Part shown: piece by piece, positions 53,228-62,411 of the stretch
Numbering within the stretch: position 1 is the stretch's first letter
How the letters are laid out: every line of letters starts with the position of its first letter
NCBI RefSeq assembly: GCF_009674825.1
Contig: NZ_WKJH01000008.1
Location: 122,626 to 186,625, forward strand
DNA length: 64,000 nucleotides
Reading direction: 5' to 3'
DNA from: Maribacter luteus
GTDB lineage: Bacteria; Bacteroidota; Bacteroidia; Flavobacteriales; Flavobacteriaceae
Notes under the pieces: generated by a model
Databases searched by the model: none
What the model was told of the DNA's origin: nothing
What the model saw: the letters and a program-made list of their open reading frames with translations, nothing else
Made by a program: the position numbers and the translations under genes

Positions 53228-54595
53228 ATGGATGTCACCGCAGTATTCGATATAGGAAAAACCAATAAAAAATTCTTTCTTTTTGATAAGGATTACCAAG
53301 AGGTTTACCGTGATTATACCAAATTTGAAACCATTGAGGATGAAGACGGTTATCCGACTGAAAATCTTCAAGCGTTACAGACTTGGCTTAAGGAGGTGTT
53401 CGATAAGATATTGGTCGAAAAGGAATATAACATTACCGCTATTAATTTTTCTACCTATGGGGCAAGTTTGGTCCATTTAGATGAAAATGGGGAGGTTTTG
53501 ACACCATTATACAATTATACCAAACCGTTGGATAAGAAGTATATTGACTCCTTTTTTGAGAAGTATGGACCTGAAATGGATTTTGCCGTTGCTACGGGGT
53601 CATCGAATTCCGGAATGCTCAATTCGGGCATGCAGTTGTATTGGCTAAAACAGACCAAGCCAGAGATTTTTAAAAAGATTAAATATTCACTTCACCTTCC
53701 ACAATATATCAGCTATGTGTTCACTGGGATTCCGATAAGCGAATATACCAGTATCGGTTGCCATACGGCTTTGTGGGATTATGGCAAAAGGGATTATCAC
53801 GATTGGGTATATGCAGAAGGCATACATCGCATACTGCCGCCCATCGTTTCCACAGAGACCAGTATGAATATGAACTATAACGGTAAACGGATCAAGATCG
53901 GCGTTGGGATCCATGATAGCTCGGCCGCTCTTTTGCCGTATGTACGAAGTGAAAAGGAGAAGTTCGTTTTGGTTTCTACAGGAACCTGGAGCATTGCGTT
54001 GAACCCTTTTTCCAATGCGTCATTGACTAAAGGGGATATTGAGAAAGAGTGTATTAATTATATGCGTATTAACGGAAAGCCTGTAAAGTCTTCCCGTATG
54101 TTCTTAGGCAATGAGTACAATCTTCAAGTACAGAATCTTTCCAAACATTTTAATGTACATAAGGATTATCACAAATGTGTTGATTTTAATCAAGATACCT
54201 ATTTTAAAATACTAAAGGATTTTAAACCGATGTTTCGATGGATCAGTTTTGAAACTAAAGAAATGCCTTTAGATACCAAGATTCCTTACGATAGTTTTGA
54301 ACAAGCCTACCATCATTTAATGGTAGAGTTGGTATTGTTGCAAGTAGAGAGTATTGAAATTGCTACCAGTGGGGATACGATACAAAAATTATATATCGAT
54401 GGTGGTTTTAGCGACAACAGGGTCTATATAAAATTATTATCCCATTATTTAAGAAACATGGAACTTAGAACCACCGATTCGGCCTTGGGTTCAGCATTGG
54501 GAGCGGCCATTGCCATTTCGGACTCCAAATTGGATTCAAAGTTCCTTAAAAAGAATTACTCGTTAAAAAAACACGTACCATTTATAATCAGCTGA
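53228..54595 (+). CDS. rhaB: FGGY-family carbohydrate kinase (rhamnulokinase-like)
   Basis: A 455-residue sugar kinase. Phosphate-1 loop FDIGKTNKKFF at the start, FSTYGASLV, the second phosphate loop STGTWSIAL, adenosine site DGGFSDNRVY and final SALGSALGAAI. Within this operon it should phosphorylate L-rhamnulose to the 1-phosphate that the aldolase uses. Sequence alone does not exclude fuculose or xylulose, so the symbol rests on context. Confidence 0.88.
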   Translation: MDVTAVFDIGKTNKKFFLFDKDYQEVYRDYTKFETIEDEDGYPTENLQALQTWLKEVFDKILVEKEYNITAINFSTYGASLVHLDENGEVLTPLYNYTKPLDKKYIDSFFEKYGPEMDFAVATGSSNSGMLNSGMQLYWLKQTKPEIFKKIKYSLHLPQYISYVFTGIPISEYTSIGCHTALWDYGKRDYHDWVYAEGIHRILPPIVSTETSMNMNYNGKRIKIGVGIHDSSAALLPYVRSEKEKFVLVSTGTWSIALNPFSNASLTKGDIEKECINYMRINGKPVKSSRMFLGNEYNLQVQNLSKHFNVHKDYHKCVDFNQDTYFKILKDFKPMFRWISFETKEMPLDTKIPYDSFEQAYHHLMVELVLLQVESIEIATSGDTIQKLYIDGGFSDNRVYIKLLSHYLRNMELRTTDSALGSALGAAIAISDSKLDSKFLKKNYSLKKHVPFIIS

Positions 54596-54616
54596 ACAAG
54601 CTAAAATTGAAAACAA

Positions 54617-55906
54617 ATGTCAAAGAATATAACATTAGTACACCCGAGAGATCAAATTACCACTGTCATCAGTAGAATATATAAAAGGGGTATGACCACC
54701 ACATCGGGTGGTAATATTTCTATTATCGATGAAAATGGAGACATATGGGTAACGCCCTCCGCAATTGATAAAGGCTCTTTACGTGCCTCCGATATTATCT
54801 GTGTAAAAAAGGACGGAACCGTAATAGGGGATCATAAACCTTCATCTGAGTTTCCTTTTCACAAAGCGATTTATGAAGCCAGACCAGATGTTAAGTCAGT
54901 AATACATGCCCATCCACCGGCATTGGTTTCGTTCAGTATCGTACGACAGATACCGAATACCAACATTATTTCCCAGGCTAAACATATCTGCGGCCCAATT
55001 GGCTACGCAGAATATAAGTTGCCCGGAAGTGAAGATTTGGGTGAGGTAATTGCCGATGAATTCAAAAAAGGGTTCAAGGCCGTTATTATGGAGAATCATG
55101 GTACTGTTTTGGGAGGAAGTGATCTCACAGATGCATTTAAGCGTTTTGAAACATTGGAATTTTGTGCCCGTACGATACTTTATGGCACTCAAATAGGTAC
55201 TCCTAACTATTTGACCGATGATCAAATTGATCAATTTGAAGCTCAAGTACCTTCGATGATGCCTGCAATGGAAAAGGTGGAATACCCTTCGGATGAAGTC
55301 GAAAAACGTTTGGAAATTTGCAATATTGTGAGGCGTGCTTGTGAGCAAGGCTTAATGATAAGTTCATACGGTACCGCTTCTATGCGATGGAAAGGGAACG
55401 ACTTTTTAATTACCCCGACCGACGTAAATCGCTGGGATATTGATATCGATGATGTGGTTCAAATAAAGGATGGTAAACGGGAAGGAGGGAAAACACCGAG
55501 CAGGGCAACCTGGATACATCAGGAGATATACAATAAAAACCCAGAGGTGAACTCCATTATCATGACCCAATCACCTTATTTAATGGCTTTTGGAGTAACA
55601 AAGACCTATTTGAACGTACGTACGATTCCTGAAAGTTGGATCTTTTTACAAGATATTCCAACAATAGAATATGGTAGCCATTTTAAAACGAACGCTGATT
55701 CCAAGATTACCGAAAATTGTACCACGGCCCTTATCATAGAAAATGATTCGATAATGATAACGGGAGATAAATTATTACAGACCTTTGATTATCTGGAAGT
55801 TGCTGAATTTAGTGCCAAATCAATTGTTTTGGGTACTTCTTTAGGTCAAATGGTGCCCATAAACGATGATCAAGTAGAAGATTTAAGAAAGAAATTTTTA
55901 ACATAA
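54617..55906 (+). CDS. Tandem class II aldolase/adducin protein, second domain degenerate
   Basis: A 429-residue protein made of two class II aldolase/adducin domains. The first (1-190) has the full metal site: Glu78, His97 and His99 (HAHPP) and His161 (ENHG). The second (about 225-420) follows the same fold (VRRACEQGLMISSYGTASMRW, LEVAEFSAKSIVLG), but Glu78 becomes Ala297, His97/His99 become Thr317/Ser319 and His161 becomes Asp377. Only the first half can be an active zinc aldolase; the second may be structural or regulatory. In the rhamnose operon it might cleave a second phospho-deoxysugar such as fuculose-1-phosphate. Confidence 0.85.
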   Translation: MSKNITLVHPRDQITTVISRIYKRGMTTTSGGNISIIDENGDIWVTPSAIDKGSLRASDIICVKKDGTVIGDHKPSSEFPFHKAIYEARPDVKSVIHAHPPALVSFSIVRQIPNTNIISQAKHICGPIGYAEYKLPGSEDLGEVIADEFKKGFKAVIMENHGTVLGGSDLTDAFKRFETLEFCARTILYGTQIGTPNYLTDDQIDQFEAQVPSMMPAMEKVEYPSDEVEKRLEICNIVRRACEQGLMISSYGTASMRWKGNDFLITPTDVNRWDIDIDDVVQIKDGKREGGKTPSRATWIHQEIYNKNPEVNSIIMTQSPYLMAFGVTKTYLNVRTIPESWIFLQDIPTIEYGSHFKTNADSKITENCTTALIIENDSIMITGDKLLQTFDYLEVAEFSAKSIVLGTSLGQMVPINDDQVEDLRKKFLT

Positions 55907-55937
55907 ACATCCACATTAAAATAGATTTTTCCATAGC

Positions 55938-57377
55938 ATGAAACAGTATAATCAATATATCAACGGACAGTTTGTAAAATCCTCCTCGACAACGATAATA
56001 GAAGTTATAAACCCTTGTACTGAAGAAGTCATTAGCACCATACCAACTGGTTCTGTCGAAGATGCTAACTTGGCTTTGGAAGCTGCAAATGAGGCGCAGC
56101 CTGCATGGGAAGCACTCCCAGCCATAAAAAGGGCCTCTTTTTTGCACAAGATGGCAACGGTTATTAGGGAAAATAGGATTTTCTTGGCAGAAACCTTGGC
56201 CACCGAACAAGCTAAGGTCATCGGATTAGCACAAATAGAAATAGATGTAACCGCTGATTATTTTGATTATTATGCTGCTTGGGCAAGAAGAATAGAAGGG
56301 GAAATCATTCAAAGTGATAATGAAAAGGAACATATATTTCTTCATAAGGCCCCTATTGGGGTGGCAGTGGGAATATGCCCTTGGAATTTCCCATTTTTCG
56401 TTATGGCCCGAAAGGTTGCCGCTTCACTAATAACAGGGAATACCTGCGTTTTGAAACCAAGTTCCGAAGCACCGAATACAATCATGGAATTTGCTGATTT
56501 TATTAAGGATATAGGACTACCGAACGGTGTTTTGAATTTTGTTTGTGGTTCAGGGAGAATCATTGGAAATGCCCTTTCAAAAAGTCCTATTACAGGAATC
56601 GTGAGTTTAACGGGAAGTGTTTCGGCCGGACAACAAATTATTACGGCTTCCGCGGAGAATATTACAAAAGTATCGTTAGAGTTGGGAGGTAAGGCTCCTG
56701 CAATTGTTTGCGCCGATGCTAATATGGAATTGGCTGTAAATTCAATAGTTTCCTCGAAGGTTATTTTTAGTGGTCAAGTTTGTAACTGTGCAGAAAGGGC
56801 TTATGTAGAAGAAAGTATCTATGACGAGTTTGTGGAAAAACTCACTAAAAAAATCAGTGAGGTCGTCATAGAAGATGCTTTGACCGGAACAAATGCCGAT
56901 ATGAGCAGCTTGGTATCAAAAAGCCAATTGGATAAAATTACCGAGATGGTTGATTTTGCCAAAAAAGAAGGTGCCGAGGTATTGATAGGTGGTAAAAGAC
57001 CTGAAAAATTTGAGAAAGGTTTTTATTATGAGCCTACCATATTGACCAATTGTAAACAAGATATGGATATTATTCAGGAAGAGGTCTTTGGTCCCGTACT
57101 ACCTGTAATGAAATTCAGTTCGTTGGATGAGGCGATAGCATTATCCAATGATTGCCAATTTGGCTTAACCTCTTCTGTTTTTTCTGAAAACTATAATAAT
57201 ATTATGCGTGCCACCACGGGCTTACATTTTGGTGAAACCTATGTGAACAGAGAGCATTTTGAAGCGATTCAAGGTTTTCACGCAGGTTGGAAAAAATCAG
57301 GAATCGGTGGTGCAGATGGTAAGCATGGTATGGAAGAATACCTGCAGACGAAAGTAGTTTATGCCAAGTATTATTAA
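55938..57377 (+). CDS. aldA: Aldehyde dehydrogenase (lactaldehyde dehydrogenase AldA-like)
   Basis: NAD-dependent aldehyde dehydrogenase of 479 residues. Catalytic Cys282 in FSGQVCNC, glutamate in VSLELGGKAPAIV, cofactor motifs GICPWNFPFF and LTGSVSAG. Context makes L-lactaldehyde from the aldolase the likely substrate, giving L-lactate for the Lut enzymes. Last gene of the plus-strand operon; it converges with lutC on a shared terminator. Confidence 0.92.
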   Translation: MKQYNQYINGQFVKSSSTTIIEVINPCTEEVISTIPTGSVEDANLALEAANEAQPAWEALPAIKRASFLHKMATVIRENRIFLAETLATEQAKVIGLAQIEIDVTADYFDYYAAWARRIEGEIIQSDNEKEHIFLHKAPIGVAVGICPWNFPFFVMARKVAASLITGNTCVLKPSSEAPNTIMEFADFIKDIGLPNGVLNFVCGSGRIIGNALSKSPITGIVSLTGSVSAGQQIITASAENITKVSLELGGKAPAIVCADANMELAVNSIVSSKVIFSGQVCNCAERAYVEESIYDEFVEKLTKKISEVVIEDALTGTNADMSSLVSKSQLDKITEMVDFAKKEGAEVLIGGKRPEKFEKGFYYEPTILTNCKQDMDIIQEEVFGPVLPVMKFSSLDEAIALSNDCQFGLTSSVFSENYNNIMRATTGLHFGETYVNREHFEAIQGFHAGWKKSGIGGADGKHGMEEYLQTKVVYAKYY

Positions 57378-57398
57378 TACGTTTTAAACATATCATAT

Positions 57399-57437
57399 AA
57401 AAAAACCCAACTAACTTTAGTTGGGTTTTATTTTTTC
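57399..57437. terminator. Bidirectional terminator between aldA and lutC
   Basis: CCCAACTAA/CT/TTAGTTGGG with an A-run before and T-run after, so it works for both converging operons. Confidence 0.92.
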
Positions 57438-58014
57438 AAATCAATATGACGGTCAAACTTATGGCACCTTGTGCACCTATGACCAGACATTGCTCTATAT
57501 CGGCCGTTTTAGACGGTCCTGATAAGAAGAGCCCGAATCTCCTTTCCCTTTTACCAATGATCTCATAAGCATGCAACAGATGTAGATATAATTGATCTTT
57601 AGGTAGGACAATAACCAAATCATTGGTAATAAAAGGCAATGCCCGGACGACTATTTCATTTTCCGATATCCATACAGCTCCGTTTTCGGCAACCCCCAAA
57701 GATCCTTTAATAATGGCTAAATCTATGGAATTAAGTTCGTGGGGGTCTGTTTTTCCTGAAATTTGAACGGTACCCAATGAACATTCATCGGCCACTGATA
57801 CTATTTTTTCAGCGTTAGGGTACATCTTTTTGATCTCTACGTCAATATCTTGTGGATCCACTTCTTTAATGTTACCTCCTACTAGGTTAACATTATTTTT
57901 GAAAACCTCTATTAGATTTACTTCTTCCGTAAATTGGGTTACATCAATTTCCGGGATAGAAAGTAAGTCGGGCTTATTGTTTTTAATTGATTTTAATATT
58001 GCTTCCCTACCCAT
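57436..58014 (-). CDS. lutC: Lactate utilization protein C (LUD domain)
   Basis: LUD-domain protein of 192 residues from the ATG at 58014, third subunit of the LutABC L-lactate oxidation complex. The frame is open further (to 58095), but that extension lies inside lutB; MGREAILKSIKN is the natural start and overlaps the end of lutB by eight bases. Family motifs GSLGVAENGAVWI and VLPKDQLYLHL, ending GAQGAISLTVILI. Supports oxidation of lactate to pyruvate. Confidence 0.9.
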   Translation of the reverse strand: MGREAILKSIKNNKPDLLSIPEIDVTQFTEEVNLIEVFKNNVNLVGGNIKEVDPQDIDVEIKKMYPNAEKIVSVADECSLGTVQISGKTDPHELNSIDLAIIKGSLGVAENGAVWISENEIVVRALPFITNDLVIVLPKDQLYLHLLHAYEIIGKRERRFGLFLSGPSKTADIEQCLVIGAQGAISLTVILI

Positions 58015-59377
58015 TGTTTTTACTTCTTTTTTTATACCAGTCATCAAAATTTTCGTTTTTGACTTCGGGCAGATCACGTGCCTTTCCCCATGCATTCAAT
58101 TTGGAATAAATCAATGATTTCGGGGCGTATTTTAATGCGAATCTAGCTGATTTCCCAATAAAGCTGTACAAACCGGGTTTTGAAAATACGGTTCCGGTCA
58201 TTTTTAAGATAGATTTTTTAACCACAGGTTGTGGCTGTTCTTTTACAATGATCTGTCGCCATTTATAGAGCTGTTCGTGAATGTTGATTTTAACAGGACA
58301 AACATTGGAACAAGAACCACATAACGTTGATGCGAATGGTAAAGAGCTATGTTTCTTTAAATCTTTTCCTGGAGATAAAATAGAACCTATAGGCCCTGGA
58401 ATAGTGGCATCATAACTGTGACCTCCACTACGTCTGTAAATAGGGCAAGTGTTCATACATGCACCACATCTGATACAATGTAACGAGGCCCTAAAATCTT
58501 CCCTGCTCAATTGTTCCGTTCTTCCATTGTCCACAATGACAATATGTATTTCTTTACCTTCAGTAGGTTTATTGAAATGGGAAGAATAGGTAGTAATGGG
58601 CTGTCCTGTTGCACTTCTTGCCAAAAGGCGTAGGAATATGCCCAAATGCCCTTCCTTGGGAATTATTTTCTCAATCCCCATGCAGGCAATATGTACCTTC
58701 GCCAAATGGGCGCCCATGTCCGCATTACCTTCATTCGTACAAACTACAAAACCACCGGTATCGGCAACTGCAAAATTAACACCGGTTATCGCTACATCGG
58801 CATTTAAAAATTTGCCTCTAAGGTGTTTTCTTGCTGCATTGGTAAGGTACTCGGGGTCTCCTTGGCTGGCCTTTGTCCCAAGATGTTCTTGAAAGAGAAC
58901 GTCTACTTCCTCTTTGGTTTTGTGTATGGCGGGCAATACAATATGGCTAGGTGGCTCTTTTGCCAATTGCACAATGCGTTCCCCTAAGTCCGTATCAATG
59001 ACCTCAATTCCTTTTTCTTCCAAATAGGGATTTAAATGGCATTCTTCAGTAAGCATAGACTTACTTTTCACAACCTTTTCAGCCTTATGGTCTTTTAGTA
59101 TTTCGTGAATAATGGTATTGTGTTCTTCAGCGTCTGAAGCCCAATGTACTTTTATGCCGTTCTGTAGGGCATTTTGTTCAAACTGTATCAAATACTCATC
59201 CAAATTCGATAATACGTGGGCTTTAATGCCAGATGCCGAATCCCTTAAATGTTCCCAACCTTTAACGTTATGGGCAGAATTATCCCTTTTCTCCCGCACA
59301 TACCATAAAGCTTTATCGTGCCAATTTACCTTGGCTTCGTTCTTATTGAATATTTCTGCCTGTTTTGCGTGACTCAT
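58007..59377 (-). CDS. lutB: Lactate utilization iron-sulfur protein B
   Basis: A 456-residue protein with an N-terminal LUD domain and a C-terminal ferredoxin-like part with two 4Fe-4S motifs, CIRCGACMNTCP and CGSCSNVCPVKI. Subunit of the LutABC complex, which oxidises L-lactate to pyruvate. Lies four bases after lutA and overlaps lutC, hence a tightly coupled operon. Length and motifs are standard. Confidence 0.93.
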   Translation of the reverse strand: MSHAKQAEIFNKNEAKVNWHDKALWYVREKRDNSAHNVKGWEHLRDSASGIKAHVLSNLDEYLIQFEQNALQNGIKVHWASDAEEHNTIIHEILKDHKAEKVVKSKSMLTEECHLNPYLEEKGIEVIDTDLGERIVQLAKEPPSHIVLPAIHKTKEEVDVLFQEHLGTKASQGDPEYLTNAARKHLRGKFLNADVAITGVNFAVADTGGFVVCTNEGNADMGAHLAKVHIACMGIEKIIPKEGHLGIFLRLLARSATGQPITTYSSHFNKPTEGKEIHIVIVDNGRTEQLSREDFRASLHCIRCGACMNTCPIYRRSGGHSYDATIPGPIGSILSPGKDLKKHSSLPFASTLCGSCSNVCPVKINIHEQLYKWRQIIVKEQPQPVVKKSILKMTGTVFSKPGLYSFIGKSARFALKYAPKSLIYSKLNAWGKARDLPEVKNENFDDWYKKRSKNNG

Positions 59378-59381
59378 GCCT

Positions 59382-60119
59382 CTACATACTAGTATTTAAA
59401 ATTTCAGCTATATGCATTACTTTCAAAGGCTGTTTGTTCCTGTTGATCAAGCCCTCCATATGCATTAAACAGGAATGATCCGCCCCTGTGATTACTTCTA
59501 CTCCGCTATCTAGATGATCATGGATACGATCTTTTCCCATTTTTACTGATATTGCTTCCTCGAATACGGAAAATGTACCCCCAAATCCACAACATTCATC
59601 CTTTCGGGTTAAGGGCATTAGTTCCAGCCCTTTAACTTGGTTCAATAATTCTTCTTCCGTGGAATAATACGGATCCATTCTTTCTGAACATGAACCTAGT
59701 TTTAGTCCTCTTAAACCATGGCAACTTTTATGCAGGCCTACCTTATGGGGGAATGATGCGCCGACATCGGTAATACCCAACACTTTCACTATGAATTCGC
59801 ACATTTCGTAAGCGTTGTTCCTCACTTTTATAACATCGGGTGTTTGCTCTAAAATATCAAAATGATGCTTAACATGATAGATACAACTTCCCGAAGGACC
59901 TACGATATAGTCATATTCCTTGAAATTTTCAACGAAAACCTGACAAGCTCCTTTGGAATCCTCCTCATAACCTGAATTTCCCAGTGGCTGGCCACAACAG
60001 GTTTGTCCCTGTGGATAGTATACGGTGACACCCAATTTCTCTAATAATTCTAAAGTAGCAATCCCTACTTGGGGATACAATTGATTAATATAACACGGAA
60101 TAAATAAGCCTACTTTCAT
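59382..60119 (-). CDS. lutA: Lactate utilization protein A (CCG-domain oxidoreductase)
   Basis: A 245-residue protein with two cysteine-rich CCG domains (TCCGQPLGNSGY and ECCGFGGTF, with SGSCIYH and HKSCHGL contributing further cysteines) that bind an iron-sulfur centre. First gene of the minus-strand lutABC operon. Starts facing the permease gene across a 324-base intergenic region that carries two GntR-type motifs, so it should be induced together with rhamnose use. Confidence 0.93.
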   Translation of the reverse strand: MKVGLFIPCYINQLYPQVGIATLELLEKLGVTVYYPQGQTCCGQPLGNSGYEEDSKGACQVFVENFKEYDYIVGPSGSCIYHVKHHFDILEQTPDVIKVRNNAYEMCEFIVKVLGITDVGASFPHKVGLHKSCHGLRGLKLGSCSERMDPYYSTEEELLNQVKGLELMPLTRKDECCGFGGTFSVFEEAISVKMGKDRIHDHLDSGVEVITGADHSCLMHMEGLINRNKQPLKVMHIAEILNTSM

Positions 60120-60202
60120 TTTTATGATTACATTTTGGCCATAAGAAATTAAAATGGCATATGGCTGGAAATAAAATTAATCCAATTAATGGCCTTAACT
60201 GT

Positions 60203-60217
60203 CCTGTAGCACCCTGT
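60203..60217. promoter_or_regulatory. Weaker GntR-type motif near lutA
   Basis: CCTGTAGCACCCTGT shares CCTGTA with the sites at 48352 and 49668 but diverges after it. It lies 84 bases before the lutA start. Confidence 0.35.
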
Positions 60218-60265
60218 AAAAATGAACAGGTATAATTGTATTTTTTTCCTGAATCGAATTGATAG

Positions 60266-60279
60266 CGGTACAGTGCAGG
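60266..60279. promoter_or_regulatory. GntR-type motif between lutA and the permease
   Basis: CGGTACAGTGCAGG, on the other strand CCTGCACTGTACCG, follows the CCTGYACTRTRC pattern of the susC and rhamnose operators. Position between two divergent genes allows control of both. The rest of the gap 60120-60443 is AT-rich without a gene. Confidence 0.5.
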
Positions 60280-60443
60280 ATAGAGTTTTGTAATCCAAAC
60301 GCTATCTTCGTTTTTACGATTTTAATTCAACAAAGACAGTTATACGAATTGTCCGATATGTTTTAGACCGGTTTGGGTCTTTAACGGTTAAAAAAGGAAA
60401 TCTATTTTAATTAAATGCTTTTATCAACTAAACCAAACAAAGA

Positions 60444-61853
60444 ATGGGCCAATACAATATTGAAGAAGAAGTGGAAATTGCAGCAGGGGGGGAGTTTGAA
60501 AGAGAACGAGTTCCACAATCTAAATTAAAGGGTTGGAAAAGTTTTTTGGGAATGTATGCAGGAGAACATGCCGCCGGAACCGAATTCATGATCGGCCCAT
60601 TGTTTCTTACCGCTGGTGTTAGCGCATTTGATTTAATTGTGGGACTGTTGATAGGAAACCTTCTTGCGGTATTGAGTTGGCGTTTTTTAACGGCAAAAAT
60701 TGCAGTTGATAATAGATTTACCTTGTATTACCAATTAGAAAAGATCTGTGGTAAAAAGTTGGTGACGGCATATAATCTTGCCAATGGAATCCTATTCTGT
60801 TTCTTGGCAGGTTCTATGATCACCGTATCCGCTACCGCAGTGGGGATTCCTTTTGATATGGAAATGCCCAAACTAACCGATACCATGCCCAATGGGATGA
60901 CATGGGTTATAATCGTTATTATTATTGGAGCGGTAATTTCTTTAATCGCTTCTAAAGGTTATGACACGGTTTCGAAAGCAGCCAACTATATGTCACCGAT
61001 AATCGTCCTTGCTTTTATTGCCTGTGGAATCGTTGCTATGAACCAATTGGGGGTTAAAGGTTTTGATGATTTTTGGAATATATGGGGAGAAGGTTCTGAT
61101 CCTTTTCCTGGACAAATAAAATATACGTTTTGGCATGTTGTTATTTGGTCTTGGTTTGCAAATGCTGCCATGCATATTGGAATGTCGGATCTATCGGTTT
61201 TCAGATTTGCAAAAAACCCAAATGCTGGATGGACAACTGCTGCAGGTATGTATGTGGGCCATTATATGGCATGGATCGCGGCGGCTTTACTTTATGCTGT
61301 TTATCTTAAGTCTCCAGAAGCACAGGCATTTTTATCTAATGGGGAAGCTCCTCCTGTGGCACCAGGTCCTTTAGCGAACAACGCCATTGGCATGTTAGGT
61401 ATCATTGCTGTTGTCTTGGCAGGGTGGACCACCGCTAACCCAACCATTTACAGGGCAGGTTTGGCCTTCCAGGCGATTATTCCCAGAGTATCGACATTTT
61501 GGGTTACGATCATTGCAGGAACCGTTGCCACCGTTGCAGGACTTTTTCCTGCATTTGCCATGAAATTATTGGGCTTTGTTGCGCTTTACGGATTTATCCT
61601 TGCGCCTTTCGGAGCAGTTATAGTGTTTGAACACTTCTTTTATAAAAAAGCCGGAATTGTCAAAAACTATGCGGAGAAAGCTAACATATCTTTCAATGCC
61701 TCTGTATTTTGGGCTTGGGCCATTAGCTTTGGACTATTCTATTTTATTTCAGTAAAGTATGACGTGTTCTTGTCCTTTGTTACCTTACCTGCATGGTTAC
61801 TTTGTGGAGTGTTATTCTTACTGTTAAGTAAACGTTTTCAGCGCAATACTTAA
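60444..61853 (+). CDS. NCS1/purine-cytosine permease family transporter
   Basis: Inner-membrane transporter of 469 residues with about twelve membrane helices, belonging to the nucleobase-cation symporter 1/cytosine permease group (GEHAAGTEFMIGPLFL in helix 1, WTTANPTIYRAGLAFQ in helix 8). The family normally carries nucleobases, hydantoins or vitamins. Here it sits in a rhamnose/lactate locus with a shared regulatory motif, and no other inner-membrane sugar transporter is present, so it may import rhamnose or a related deoxysugar or lactate. That assignment is inferred from context only. Confidence 0.85.
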   Translation: MGQYNIEEEVEIAAGGEFERERVPQSKLKGWKSFLGMYAGEHAAGTEFMIGPLFLTAGVSAFDLIVGLLIGNLLAVLSWRFLTAKIAVDNRFTLYYQLEKICGKKLVTAYNLANGILFCFLAGSMITVSATAVGIPFDMEMPKLTDTMPNGMTWVIIVIIIGAVISLIASKGYDTVSKAANYMSPIIVLAFIACGIVAMNQLGVKGFDDFWNIWGEGSDPFPGQIKYTFWHVVIWSWFANAAMHIGMSDLSVFRFAKNPNAGWTTAAGMYVGHYMAWIAAALLYAVYLKSPEAQAFLSNGEAPPVAPGPLANNAIGMLGIIAVVLAGWTTANPTIYRAGLAFQAIIPRVSTFWVTIIAGTVATVAGLFPAFAMKLLGFVALYGFILAPFGAVIVFEHFFYKKAGIVKNYAEKANISFNASVFWAWAISFGLFYFISVKYDVFLSFVTLPAWLLCGVLFLLLSKRFQRNT

Positions 61854-62348
61854 ATAGAATTAATCACTTGTTAAAATACAACCTTTTTTTTGCCCTAATA
61901 AAAATGCCAGATTATTGATGAAATAGAAAAGGGTATATAACTATTGTGGTTATTTAATATTAAATAAAGGACTGAAATATTTGTATGGTCAAATTGATTA
62001 CTAATGTAGTAAAAATGTCCTTGGATTTTCTGGAAAAATTTAATCCTTCTTTAGTATTTTCATGGTATAAGGTAATTCATAAAACAATACTACATAGGCA
62101 TCACCTTAAGTTTATATTGTTCAATGTTGTATACAAAATATCAATACTAATATGAATTCCCCTAAAAGGACTTTTTTGCTTGACGGGCTAAACAGAATAT
62201 AAGTTATGGGGTAGCTATATATCAAGGTTTTAGTGTAAAGCGGAAAACAATAAGGTGTTGTAATGCTAGGCTTGATATGGGACCTGTTCCTTAGTTAATG
62301 TTCGAAGATTCGATTATTTACATAATTAATAGGAAGTCAACAATACAT
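61854..62348. other. Long AT-rich gap after the permease gene
   Basis: No protein-like frame on either strand. The permease has no obvious terminator in it. Function, if any, not visible. Confidence 0.4.
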
Positions 62349-62391
62349 AAAAAAATAAAACAAGCTAAATAATAGCTTGCTTTATTTTTTG
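62349..62391. terminator. Bidirectional terminator downstream of the DUF4861 gene
   Basis: Stem CAAGCTA/AATAA/TAGCTTG extended by A-rich and T-rich sides on both flanks (AAAAAATAAA and TTTATTTTTT). It ends the minus-strand DUF4861 transcript 20 bases after its stop. Confidence 0.8.
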
Positions 62392-62411
62392 CGTAATGGA
62401 ATTTCAATTCT

